A stretch of DNA of 64,000 nt from contig JACEFZ010001406.1 in the NCBI GenBank assembly GCA_014155875.1, positions 62,001 through 126,000 on the forward strand, written 5' to 3'. Each line of letters starts with the position of its first letter. The stretch's first letter is position 1. This document shows, piece after piece, positions 41,593-50,792 of this stretch. This DNA is from Cepaea nemoralis. Taxonomy: Eukaryota; Mollusca; Gastropoda; Stylommatophora; Helicidae. A program made the position numbers and the translations under genes. Below the pieces are notes generated by a model. The model had not been told where the DNA came from, ran no database searches, and was given only the letters and a program-made list of their open reading frames with translations.

Positions 41593-43236
41593 TATAATCA
41601 TTTATACACCTTGCGAATAATAAACCATGCCCAATAGCAGTGCCGACATCATGAGTCATATACAATGCTGAGTACGCCGTTATGGCCCTTATTAATTACC
41701 CCCCCCCCCCTCAAAAAAAAATAAAATAAATAAAATAAAATAAAATAAAAATAAAATATCATATGACGGGCACGCCCTCCTGTTTACAATCCATCGGTGA
41801 ACGTCGTGTAGTAGCCTATGGGCGGGCTGGTCTAACTAATTATACAATTAGTCCCTTACATGTCCATATGGACAAATGTCCTCACTCTGGGTCAGAACCC
41901 GGGGTCGGGACGAGGGTAACAACAGGTACCAAGTAGTCAATACCAGTTAATAATACCAATAAATGTCCCTGGCTTATATCCACTGGGTGTTTATCGCATA
42001 TAGTATGCATATATAGGTGAGGTGGTCGCCATCGCTTTATATAGTGCAAATGCAATCGTCTATACTTTAGAGATTCTCTCTATGATTGATCTCCATTTAA
42101 CTTGTGTGCAACTCAATAAACGGCTCTTCATATGTGGCGTAGCCTTCTCCTGAACATATCAGATTTAAATATAATACTCTAATTATAACCATTTGTTAAC
42201 TAATTAATCAATATAATTAACGAACGTAAATATTCCAATATGATACATTTAACTATTGCAACTAACTAATTATCTATATATGTGCATGATAAACTTAATA
42301 TATTGTTCGTAACACTGTATCACTGATACTAAGTCAATGTAAGTTCAATGGTCATATAGTGTCACTATAATTAATATAATTACACAAATCGTCACTTAAT
42401 CAAAATACTTAATAGTCCATAGTATTCAATCCTCGAATCCTCGACAACTTTAGAAAGTTCGTAATCAATCGGATCATCATCTCCGTAATTGAATTATGTA
42501 CGTGAAAAGTAAAAGTTCCGTCATCCCAGTACTCCAAGTATGCCGGAAATTAATAGTTCCAATATGCCGCATCACATGTCACTTCGTCATATCACTACCA
42601 AAAATGAAAATAAACATATGTATCTATCTGACTAACACTATGTAAAATAATTTGTTGGTTGCTATGTACATTGCTATCTAATTAGGTGCATCTGTAATAT
42701 ACTATATCGCCTAAACACTCTATGAACAACTACAGATAAACATTCAGAAATAAATCAACTGTGGAAAAGACCGTATCTATTTACAATCGACTAAGAAGAT
42801 CTTTAAGAATATCATCATTGTCTAGAATTTTGGCAGATCTTAACATCGTAGTATTGCACACAATAATAATCCGTAAGAACTTTTACGAAAATTAAATAAG
42901 AAATATAATATGATAGTCGGATTCAACAAGAATAAATATTTAACAAATAATATTCATAACAATTATTTATGCTCTCTACTATAGATCTGGTTAATAACAA
43001 TTGTCCGAAGAGTAGAGAACTGTAAATATTTTCCCAAAATGAATTGTAGAAATATGAGATAATGTGAACAATTATGGAAAGCATAGCTTCATATAAGCGA
43101 AATTTAGAACAACTCATTTTTGTAAGACCCTAATGTATCTGTAGTATAATATGTTTTGATACAATTGCTTACATTCTCATTCATCCCATTTTCTTTTTCT
43201 TTTTATTCTTTCTTTTATTCTTCCTTTTATTCGTTT

Positions 43237-43272
<36 letters not shown>

Positions 43273-43280
43273 TCATTCAT
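41593..43280 (-). other. LTR-2 noncoding 3' internal region
   Basis: 1.7 kb of AT-rich sequence without coding signature, where pol would lie in a complete element. It includes a poly(C)/A-rich patch at 41699-41755 and a (TTTC)n microsatellite at 43205-43275. Confidence 0.6.
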
Positions 43281-44033
43281 TCACTCAAACCTATAGAATC
43301 TCTTTTCTGCACGTATGCCAATGTATGTACACTTTAACTTTGTTGACTGGAACAATGTTATAGTTTTCCCTCTTGTGTACAGTGTGTAATGCATACGCTG
43401 TAATGAGGTATGTTTGGTAAATCTGTACAAGAAGTAAGTGAAGTAAATAAAGTAAGCAAAGATAAGTGAAGTTTGCTTTCTGTAATGTTCTTTGCATTTA
43501 GTTATCAATTTCGTACAATATATTTTTGTTTGTACGCCAAAGTTTACAACATCTGTCTTGACTTGCGCACAAATGTTTGTGGTGTATTTCATGGATTCTA
43601 TTAACCAGTTTGTAAGTTTCTTTCTGGTTTGTGTGTATATTCTCTTGACTTGTGAATGAATAGTTGTAATGCCGCAAGCAATGTATTTCTTTGATTGTGA
43701 GTACATGTTTGTGACATACTTCTTGACTTTAGTGTACACGTTTGTGATACACATTTTTATTCGCATGAACCCGTTAGTACTATGTCTCTTGACCTGTGCG
43801 TACATGTTTGTACTGGTACAAATAACATATATCTTCGTTTGTGAGTAAGTGTTCATGACGACACATTTAACCTGTGACAATGTCGATTTAACCAAGGTTA
43901 TGATTTGGGCAACAGTTATGGTTACAACATCCCATTTCGACTGTTTAGTGGAGCGTATCTGTTGTTTGTTACCAGTGCGTGTAACTTTTGTTTTCCTTTT
44001 GCAATGTTTCAGAAAAATGTCATTTAAAGACAT
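43281..44033 (-). CDS. LTR-2 cargo ORF: 11-residue-repeat protein with hydrophobic C-terminal segment
   Basis: A 250-codon frame that I do not recognise. Residues about 42-185 are built from degenerate 11-residue units of the type SQVKxYVTNMY (e.g. SQVKCVVMNTY, AQVKRHSTNGF, TKVKKYVTNMY, AQVKTDVVNFG). Some units are lengthened or shortened by four residues. That 11/15/7 spacing is typical of long amphipathic helices such as those that lie on lipid surfaces, which is inference only. Residues 187-204 (TSLIFAYFIYFTYFLYRF) are hydrophobic enough for a membrane segment. The protein is strongly basic. It follows the protease-like ORF in the same frame after one TAA and six codons, so readthrough or reinitiation would join them. 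An env-like or captured host gene are alternatives; there is no signal peptide. Confidence 0.55.
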   Translation of the reverse strand: MSLNDIFLKHCKRKTKVTRTGNKQQIRSTKQSKWDVVTITVAQIITLVKSTLSQVKCVVMNTYSQTKIYVICTSTNMYAQVKRHSTNGFMRIKMCITNVYTKVKKYVTNMYSQSKKYIACGITTIHSQVKRIYTQTRKKLTNWLIESMKYTTNICAQVKTDVVNFGVQTKIYCTKLITKCKEHYRKQTSLIFAYFIYFTYFLYRFTKHTSLQRMHYTLYTRGKTITLFQSTKLKCTYIGIRAEKRFYRFE

Positions 44034-44051
44034 ATAGTCTCGCCTGGTTGT

Positions 44052-44807
44052 TTACTTTTGATCATCACTTATACTCACAGAAATAGAATCATTTGATGAA
44101 GAATTTACCTTCTTGTGTTTGGGTTCATTTACCTTGTGAATATCATGGTGTACACAATTCTTTTCCGTTGTGTTATCACTCTTTTGTGTTACATCGTGTT
44201 CGTCAACAGTTGATGTAACCTGCTTCAATTGCGAATTTTCTTCTTCTTTATCTTCTTCTTCTTGCGTCATGTGAACTTGGGTTCTTGTGAGTGTCTCGTC
44301 AGGTTTGTGTTCGATGGTCACTTTCCGAACGTAATCTTTGACATTCGGGACATTACCAACTATCAACCCAGCGCCGGGGTTTGGTAATACTGCTGCACAT
44401 ACTTTACCTTCATAATATGGGCATTTTATTATGACCCATGCGGTCTTGTATGTTTCTATGGTACCCCCGCATGTTCTGCAACCAATACTATTACCTGTGT
44501 AATCACTTTCGTTTATTAGTTTGTGATCAACTCCTACAATAGCTGAACAACTGTCCCTAATACAGGTCGTTGATAATCCATTGACCCATGCTTGTTGAGT
44601 AATAAGAGTGTTTTCTATGTCTTCCTCTTCCTCGATGATGAACATTGTGTTGGCTTCATATATTTGTAGTTGTTTCATTCTTTTCTCTGCTGCTAACATT
44701 TCTGCTATGTCTTGTTGAGCCAGAAACTGCTTGTATTTCTGCAACAGTTCTAGACCTGTTATGTTGGATGACTCCTTACCTATTTTGAAGTCTTGTCTTG
44801 TCGACAT
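44052..44807 (-). CDS. LTR-2 retropepsin-like ORF
   Basis: 251 codons. Residues about 77-160 align in order with the LTR-1 protease: STTCIRDSCSAIVGVDHKLI (compare RDSGCTSIGVRRSLI), DYTGNSIGCRTCGGTIETY, YYEGKVCAAVLPNP and AGLIVGNVPNVKD. The catalytic Asp-Ser-Gly has become Asp-Ser-Cys, so catalysis is doubtful. The N-terminus (KYKQFLAQQDIAEMLAAEKR) is a short helix-rich remnant without capsid or zinc knuckles. The C-terminus is acidic then polar. A GT-type donor-like CAGGTAAGA lies just 5' of the ATG on the minus strand. Confidence 0.65.
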   Translation of the reverse strand: MSTRQDFKIGKESSNITGLELLQKYKQFLAQQDIAEMLAAEKRMKQLQIYEANTMFIIEEEEDIENTLITQQAWVNGLSTTCIRDSCSAIVGVDHKLINESDYTGNSIGCRTCGGTIETYKTAWVIIKCPYYEGKVCAAVLPNPGAGLIVGNVPNVKDYVRKVTIEHKPDETLTRTQVHMTQEEEDKEEENSQLKQVTSTVDEHDVTQKSDNTTEKNCVHHDIHKVNEPKHKKVNSSSNDSISVSISDDQK

Positions 44808-44819
44808 GTTGTCTTACCT

Positions 44820-46223
44820 GCGCTATAAAATAACGGAGTGCAAAGGAATCGACAAGATGCAATAACGTTGAGAATAGAGTAGACAATATATCAAAGCACC
44901 AATGTTGAACAAAATGTCAACTTCAAACTCAACAATAAAGTAGAATTGAATAACAAAAGAAATGCAACAATCTTAAAGCAATAGAAATGTTCTAACCGTT
45001 ACTCTATGTAAACAACAGAAAATAGTATGCAAAAATATATGCCGTATAAAGAATATAATAACACTAGACAGTTATCAGATACAAGAGAAAACGAGTGATG
45101 TGTAACGTAAATACATATTCATACTCATAAAAGACAATAATACTGACTTTCGATATCTAGGTACGCAACATATAACACTACTGCAACACTACTACAACAC
45201 ACTATCAGTACCGACAACACGTGAGATCGCCACAAATTAACTTCGTAACGGCCTGACGATTGTAAGTACACAACGTCTTCTTAAGTTAGGAAATGATCTT
45301 AACTATTCCCAAGAAGAGCCCTCCAACCACCCACTGTTAATTTAATGACATCTTGGTCATCGCTAACTAATTTGTATATTACGAATGCACCCAATCAACA
45401 ACAATGAAAGTAACTATCAACAAATTATAAATTATACTGGCCTTATGTTCTACCGTTGGCTGGCGTGCTTCGTAGATAATTCAAGGGGTATCTGATAAGA
45501 ATAGTAGATATCGGTGGTGGATTGATGTAGGTATGCTGTAGTGCGTAAGACTGGTCAATGACGTCCGTGTATGTCCTGGTGTTCTTTCCAAACTGAGGCA
45601 GTGATTAACGTACTGATTATGTACGATATCAGTGTGAACTTGTGACACCCGTGGCGACGAGCCCATCGAATCGGACGGTTCACATTATCGATGGCGGTGT
45701 CACTATTTTAAAGCGTAGATCTATCGCTGAACCTTGAGCTGCCTCAGCCTGTATATTGGTGGACTGTACAATAATTCATCCTCTGCTCTGCTGTGTAATA
45801 TGTTGTCCACGTATAGTTAGTAATGTCGAATCGTGTGCGAGATGACGACAGTGTTGACGTTCAGTTGACTGTATGCCTCGGAATGTAAGCTGCAGACATC
45901 AGATTCTTCGTATTCGTAATCCAACCGCTCGGTCTTCTTTCTGCGTGATGATGCTAGACGACGCTATTGATGAAGGCCAGGCCTCCACGTACCAGCATCC
46001 TAGTTCACTTGAGTATAACGCAAGTATGCAACACGCTGAGTGCCTTATTCGGCACGACTTCCGTATGTTTGGCAACCAGAATGCAATGCATACTGAGCTT
46101 GTGTCGGATGCAGACTCTACTGTGACGTGCCGTCGGCAAACTATGTCGTCTTTGTTGTCTATTCCCTCGTACAAAGGAGGTAAGTATGTATGGCTGTTCC
46201 TCTTACCTTTTATTGATGTGGCT
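44820..46223 (-). other. LTR-2 5' region unlike the 3' LTR
   Basis: 1.4 kb between the ORFs and the right-hand 54-bp end. It should contain the 5' LTR and leader, but does not align by eye with 40916-41569. A TATAAAATA lies near 44824. One minus-strand frame of 91 codons at 45899-46174 and an overlapping plus-strand frame of 164 codons at 45873-46367 have no recognisable similarity. Confidence 0.5.
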
Positions 46224-46277
46224 TTGAGAGTTCTTTATCTCTTTTCTATGTCGAAATCTAGCACCTGCTCTGTGGCA
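46224..46277 (-). repeat. LTR-2 right terminal 54 bp, matching the 3' LTR end
   Basis: TTTGAGAGTTCTTTATCT, then TTTTCTATGTCGAAATCTAG, then CACCTGCTCTGTGGCA match 41516-41569 with two or three differences. This is the only part of the right end shared with the left LTR. Confidence 0.85.
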
Positions 46278-46375
46278 CACGACATTCTACATTTCCTCTC
46301 TTCTCATGACATGACCAAAGAAAGATGTTTGTCTCTTGCTTACTTATCGGTGTATACAATGTTCTAGTTTCATTA
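46278..46375 (-). mobile_element. Line-A 3'-end fragment, right half
   Basis: Minus strand AGACAAACATCTTTCTTTGG, TCATGTCATGAGAAGAGAGG and AATGTCGTG match 47033-47090 (plus). Joined to 40915 it gives the ...FGHVMRR...TTGKI tail region, confirming the LTR-2 insertion point. Confidence 0.75.
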
Positions 46376-46984
46376 ACCTCTTTCAAACATTCGTTGTTAT
46401 ATACTGTTAGTGCAAGGAATTTGCAACATTCGTCTCAGTAACCAGATCTATCGCTGTTGCTTCTAAGTTCTTCCTATTTTGTTCAATTACGTTCCAATAT
46501 GCACTGCTACACATAAAAAATGTCAGATAATGTGGCGACAATTGCAAACTATTTCAACAAACAACACTGTCAAAGTTAGACAAACTAAACTAATCAAGCA
46601 TGGTACACATCATATACTTTTATTTAAGTTCTGAATATGTATTGTACATGAAATCAACATTCACGCAGTGTATTAAGCAATAATACACATATACACACAC
46701 AAAAAGCAACATGCTTTAAATGATTTGTGTTAATATCAATATTTACAATACAATCATTTCAACACTAGCTAAGGTATTATACACAAGCAAGAAAAATAGT
46801 TGTTCTTAAAACACTAGAAAGTAGCGGTGGAGACACTGTCTATGTTTGATTCAAAACACTCAGTAGGCAAACAGGGACTTACAGACTGTCTCCTTCTCTT
46901 TCAAAATCTTTATTTTGACTTCGTTCATTCAATAGTTGCGCCTATGTTTTCCCCCACATATTAAATGTAAATAACAACGATTGC
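46376..46984. other. No gene recognised
   Basis: AT-rich spacer; no motif recognised. Confidence 0.4.
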
Positions 46985-47261
46985 CTAAAAGAGGCTAGTG
47001 AATCTAACACATTATAATCAACAATAGGAATGAGACAAACATCTTTCTTTGGTTATGTGATTAGAAAAGAGACATTTGGGAACATCGTGGCGACTGGAAA
47101 GATCAAGAGGAATAGACCCATGGGCAGACCATGATAATTGATTCTGGGTGGACTGAGACGGCGGCATGGAGGAATATTATCAGCAGAGTTGATCCAGAAC
47201 ACCAACGACAGGGGTCTGTGGAGAGACATGCATGCCTACGCCAAATGACAATGGACTTGCC

Positions 47262-47265
<4 letters not shown>
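46985..47265 (+). pseudogene. Line-A 3' tail fragment
   Basis: RQTSFFGYVIRKETFGNIVA then TGKIKRNRPMGRP corresponds to FGHVMRRNDLENLVTTGKI of Line-A. Ends with a (GAT)n tail at 47262-47312, consistent with 3' tail slippage in this family. Confidence 0.7.

Positions 47266-47312
<47 letters not shown>
47262..47312 (+). repeat. (GAT)n microsatellite
   Basis: About 16 GAT/ATG units, probably grown from the LINE tail ATGATG. Confidence 0.95.
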
Positions 47313-47319
47313 AGGTGTT

Positions 47320-47755
47320 ACATGTGAGTAAAACATGTTATAGCTTCCTCTAGGTGCTCCCTGGTGTTCTCCGGGTTTTGTTTTTAGTCCAGGCTGTTCT
47401 TCCCTAATAGGCGCTTTTAATTTGAACCTTATTGGAGGTGTTCTGTTCTTCCTTGCCTTCTTGTGTCTTGTATTACACCTTTGAAGTGGAAGGAACTGGA
47501 GACAAAGTACATGAGCGTAGAATACAGTGTTGGCAGGGCATATATTTCTCAAGTATTGCTAGCAGCTGCTGCCTTCCCGATGTTTCTGATCATACATTTC
47601 TTGATGGCCGTGTCCTCAGGGAGACATCTGGCGCAATTTATGCAGTCCTCACATTTGCGATGGTCTAGGCATTATTTATTCATATTCCTTTTCTCTTCCT
47701 CCATTTACCTATGTAAAGTGTTAGGGCAGATGTAAGGATCTTTTATGGGGGTCTT
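47320..47755. other. No gene recognised
   Basis: Two overlapping open frames of 78-90 codons (47432-47735), the second with hydrophobic stretches, lack any family resemblance. Probably part of the LINE remnant that follows. Confidence 0.35.
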
Positions 47756-47759
47756 TCTA

Positions 47760-48060
47760 ATGTTCTTCGTAAACTGGTATTCATTTCTCTAAGGTTGTTC
47801 CCGATGCCATCACGCCATATTTTACATGGCCAACCCCTTGCTCTGTGTCCATTATGTTTCTTCAATGTGGCAGATTGTACCAGGGCATTCTTGTGAGGTG
47901 GCTAAACCATTTAATCTATTGTTCTTTAATAAAGGCATGGCCAGGTTCAGAACTAGTCTTCTAAATTCTTTATTCCTAATTCTATCTTTCACTGTTACTC
48001 CCGCAGCTCTGCTAAGGCATATTGTTATTTCGACGCTTCACAGTCATGACTTCGAATAGA
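47760..48060 (-). pseudogene. LINE C-terminal tail fragment
   Basis: Minus strand reads EPGHAFIKEQ, then IKWFSHLTRMPWYNLPH, then DTEQGVGHVKYGVMASGTT, the W(F)GHLTRM...GRP.K.W tail downstream of RT in AP-endonuclease LINEs. Several stops. Confidence 0.6.
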
Positions 48061-48092
48061 GACACGCGTCCAGAAGCTGCAGGATTTAATTA

Positions 48093-48675
48093 CGAGGGTA
48101 AGTTAATAAGTAAGTCACAAATGGCTGTAGAAAAATAACTAAATATGATAACAACGTGAAACCAGTTTATTTGTATACATACATTGTCCTTTATTGCAAC
48201 ATTATATGTCAACATAATTTCCACCAACATTGATGCACTTATCCCATCCTCTTATCAGTCCTCTCAAACCGGCTGCTTAGAATCGCATGCCTTGTTTTAA
48301 TTTAACTGCCATCCAACAGAACTGTGTGACTTACTTATTGACTCCCCGCGTATCTTTTTCTACCCAGCTATGCACCGCTTTACGGGATAATCATTTATCA
48401 GCATAAACACTGAAAACCCACCTTGGCGGGAGACATTTCGCGAATGACGCCGAAGTTGAATGTGAAGTGAAAACGTGGTTTAGAAAACAAAGCACGCAGT
48501 TCTATGCAGTCGGTTTGGGAGGACTGATAAAACGATGGGATAAGTGCATCAATGTTGGTGGAAATTATTTTGATAATAAAGGGACAATTTATGCATACAA
48601 ATAAACTGGTTTTAAGTTATCATAGTTAGTTATTTTTCTATAGCCATTTGTGACCTACTTATTAACTTACCCTCG
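48093..48675. mobile_element. Mariner-derived foldback element
   Basis: Flanked by TA on both sides (48091-48092, 48676-48677). The ends are nearly identical inverted repeats starting CGAGGGTAAGTTAATAAGTA that extend about 190 bp inward. The right arm encodes the end of a mariner transposase (KTWFRKQSTQFYAVGLGGLI, KRWDKCINVGGNY). The left arm is an inverted copy of the same C-terminal end. Between them lies TGACTTACTTATTGACTCCC, which resembles yet another mariner terminus. It has no catalytic domain. Confidence 0.8.
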
Positions 48676-48934
48676 TAGATTGCCCTCTAACAGAACGGTG
48701 TCAAGCTTGCATTATGTTAGAATACCATAACTGACCTACACGTCTTCTTCCCATGTACGCTACTAGAATATTGTGTTGTCCTCCATACTAACTATGGCAC
48801 GTTTAATGGCACGTTATCAGTGCCGGTTTGGCCGTGCCATTCTGTGGAATTGCAACAAAAAATCCAGTTTGGTATTTGCTGTTATTTGCTTGTGATTTTT
48901 ACTGCAGTTTAAGTACATTTTACCGATACGGCAC

Positions 48935-48939
48935 TCTCT

Positions 48940-49001
<62 letters not shown>

Positions 49002-49028
49002 GTCTCGCTCTCTCTCTCTCTCTCTCTC
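48935..49028 (+). repeat. (CT)n microsatellite
   Basis: CT dinucleotide array with a CTACGTCTCG interruption near 49000. Confidence 0.95.
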
Positions 49029-49380
49029 GTTCTTGAAGGGACTAATTCATATTACACTAGATTATTTATTGTCATATTTGGACTAAACACTGTCAGGTTA
49101 CCACAAAATAGTGTCATTTATGGACTAAATACCGTGCAATGTGTGAACTAGCATCGACTAGCATGTCTAAACTAAATTACTGTCATTTGTAGAGGAACGC
49201 ATATAATCTTAGCCTACGATATTCTTGCAATTGCTGTTGTCTATACAGGTATCATTTTGGTTGCATCTGCACCATCATGTCAAGTGTACACCAGTTATTC
49301 TTGTAAGATTCGGATCCATCATGTCAAGTTAATCAACTGTATTATTTTAACCGCAATTAGTTATATAGGTGTCATTTGGT

Positions 49381-49780
49381 AGCTTCGGGGACTGAGTGGT
49401 CTCGAGGTATGGTGTCCGCCTCGAGTGTAGGAGGTCCCGGGTTCAAGCCACGGTGAGGACCGGAATTTTTTCACGTGGTCTTCTAGTTACAAAATGTATC
49501 CTGGTCTCTGGGTAGTGAGATCGGACGCCCATGTGTATTGTTGCACACGTAAAAAAAATTCCTTGTCAGCTGGAAATTGAAAAAGAGTAGCCTAACGGCG
49601 CTGCCGGGGGAAAAATTTCGAGTTAAAAATCTACCGAAAGTGTTTCAGGATCCTCGCCGATGCTACGGAGATCGTGCACTGAGCTGAGATTCTCCGGACT
49701 CAGGCTTGAGTTAGAAGTGGAACGTAGCACTTATGAGTTATACCCGTGTGCCGTGATGTTGATCCGTCGACTAAACTAAA
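49381..49780 (+). mobile_element. SINE-3 copy
   Basis: GGGACTGAGTGGTCTCGAGG and CCCGGGTTCAAGCCACGG head, body TGGTCTCTGGGTAGTGAG, GGAAATTGAAAAAGAGTAGC and GTGCCGTGATGTTGATCC, then an (ACTAA)-like tail. It lies beyond the stop of the transporter gene, perhaps in its 3' UTR. Confidence 0.8.
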
Positions 49781-49859
49781 TTAGCTTCTGTTAGCTTCTG
49801 ATCTAAGATGTAACGTTAATCTAAATTATCCTTTTAAGCTTCTAATCAATTATGTGATG

Positions 49860-50101
49860 TTAATCTACGCTATTCTTGTAACTGCTGTCGGCAATATAGG
49901 TGTACTTTGGTAGCTTCTGATCCAAGTTTAGATCGTCTATATGCGGTTTCTCCACTGTCTCCTCGAAGCTGGCCGGGTCATGGTAAGTATAGAAGTGTGC
50001 AACTATACAGAAGATGAAGAAGTTGAGCAACATCAGGCCTGCCAGTAGGAACATTAGGTACTCCATCTTGCAATGGTTGATGTCGTCACACCACCACGGA
50101 C
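49860..50101 (-). CDS. SLC15-like, last exon
   Basis: Acceptor GTTTTTCAG precedes GTCCG; the phase completes the AGT codon left by the previous exon. It encodes PWWCDDINHCK then MEYLMFLLAGLMLLNFFIFC (final membrane helix) and a hydrophilic tail ending NSVD before TAA. The tail contains FEETVEKPHIDDLNLDQKLP, which is acidic and without an obvious dileucine motif. Confidence 0.88.
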
Positions 50102-50117
50102 CTGAAAAACCATTACC

Positions 50118-50173
<56 letters not shown>

Positions 50174-50760
50174 TATTATTATTATTATTATTATAAAAAC
50201 AACAATAATAACAACACCAATAATGATATTAATGACAACAATAATAACAACAATAACAACAACACAAATAATAATAACAACAATAATATAATAATATTAA
50301 TATTAGTAACAATAATAATGGCACCATCAGTCGCCTTTGGAGGCGATTTCAAGAAAGTGGCTAAGTGGCAGACCGGCAGCATAGTGAAAGACCCAGAATC
50401 ACAACTGCTGCCGAAGACTGCTTCATACGGCTGTGTCACCTTAGGAATCGATTTGCATCTGTCTCCTCCACAGTCCAGTCGATGCCAGAGGCTCGTCAAA
50501 TTTCAAATCAAACGGCCAGGAACCGGCTGTACGACACTGGTCTTTGGGATAGAAGATCCTACAGAGGTCCTGTTCTTACGGACCGGCATCGCCAGAACCG
50601 ACTGCAGTGGGCGAATCAGCATCGTCAATGGATCGTTGGGAATGATGATACGAGGTTGGTTTAGTGATGAATCTGTTTGTGTGTGTGTGCTCCAACGATA
50701 CTATAGACTGCAATACTGTTGCGTTTCTTTTCTTGAACACTGTACATGTGTGTTTGGGTT

Positions 50761-50792
<32 letters not shown>

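Larger units (their letters stand above)
40911..46282 (-). mobile_element. LTR-2: LTR element with mismatched ends and cargo ORF
   Basis: Body 40916-46277, flanked by the 5-bp TSD CACGA (40911-40915 and 46278-46282) within a Line-A fragment that reads continuously once the insert is removed. The left end TGCCATGTCG and right end CTCTGTGGCA are TG...CA-type. The left 654 bp behaves as the 3' LTR, next to a polypurine tract. At the right end only the terminal 54 bp (46224-46277) match it. Two same-frame ORFs lie on the minus strand. No RT or integrase. Confidence 0.8.

Noticed and set aside
45873..46367. 164-codon plus-strand frame
   Set aside because: It runs across the LTR-2 terminus, the TSD and into LINE DNA, so it cannot be a real gene; the residue pattern matches nothing I know.
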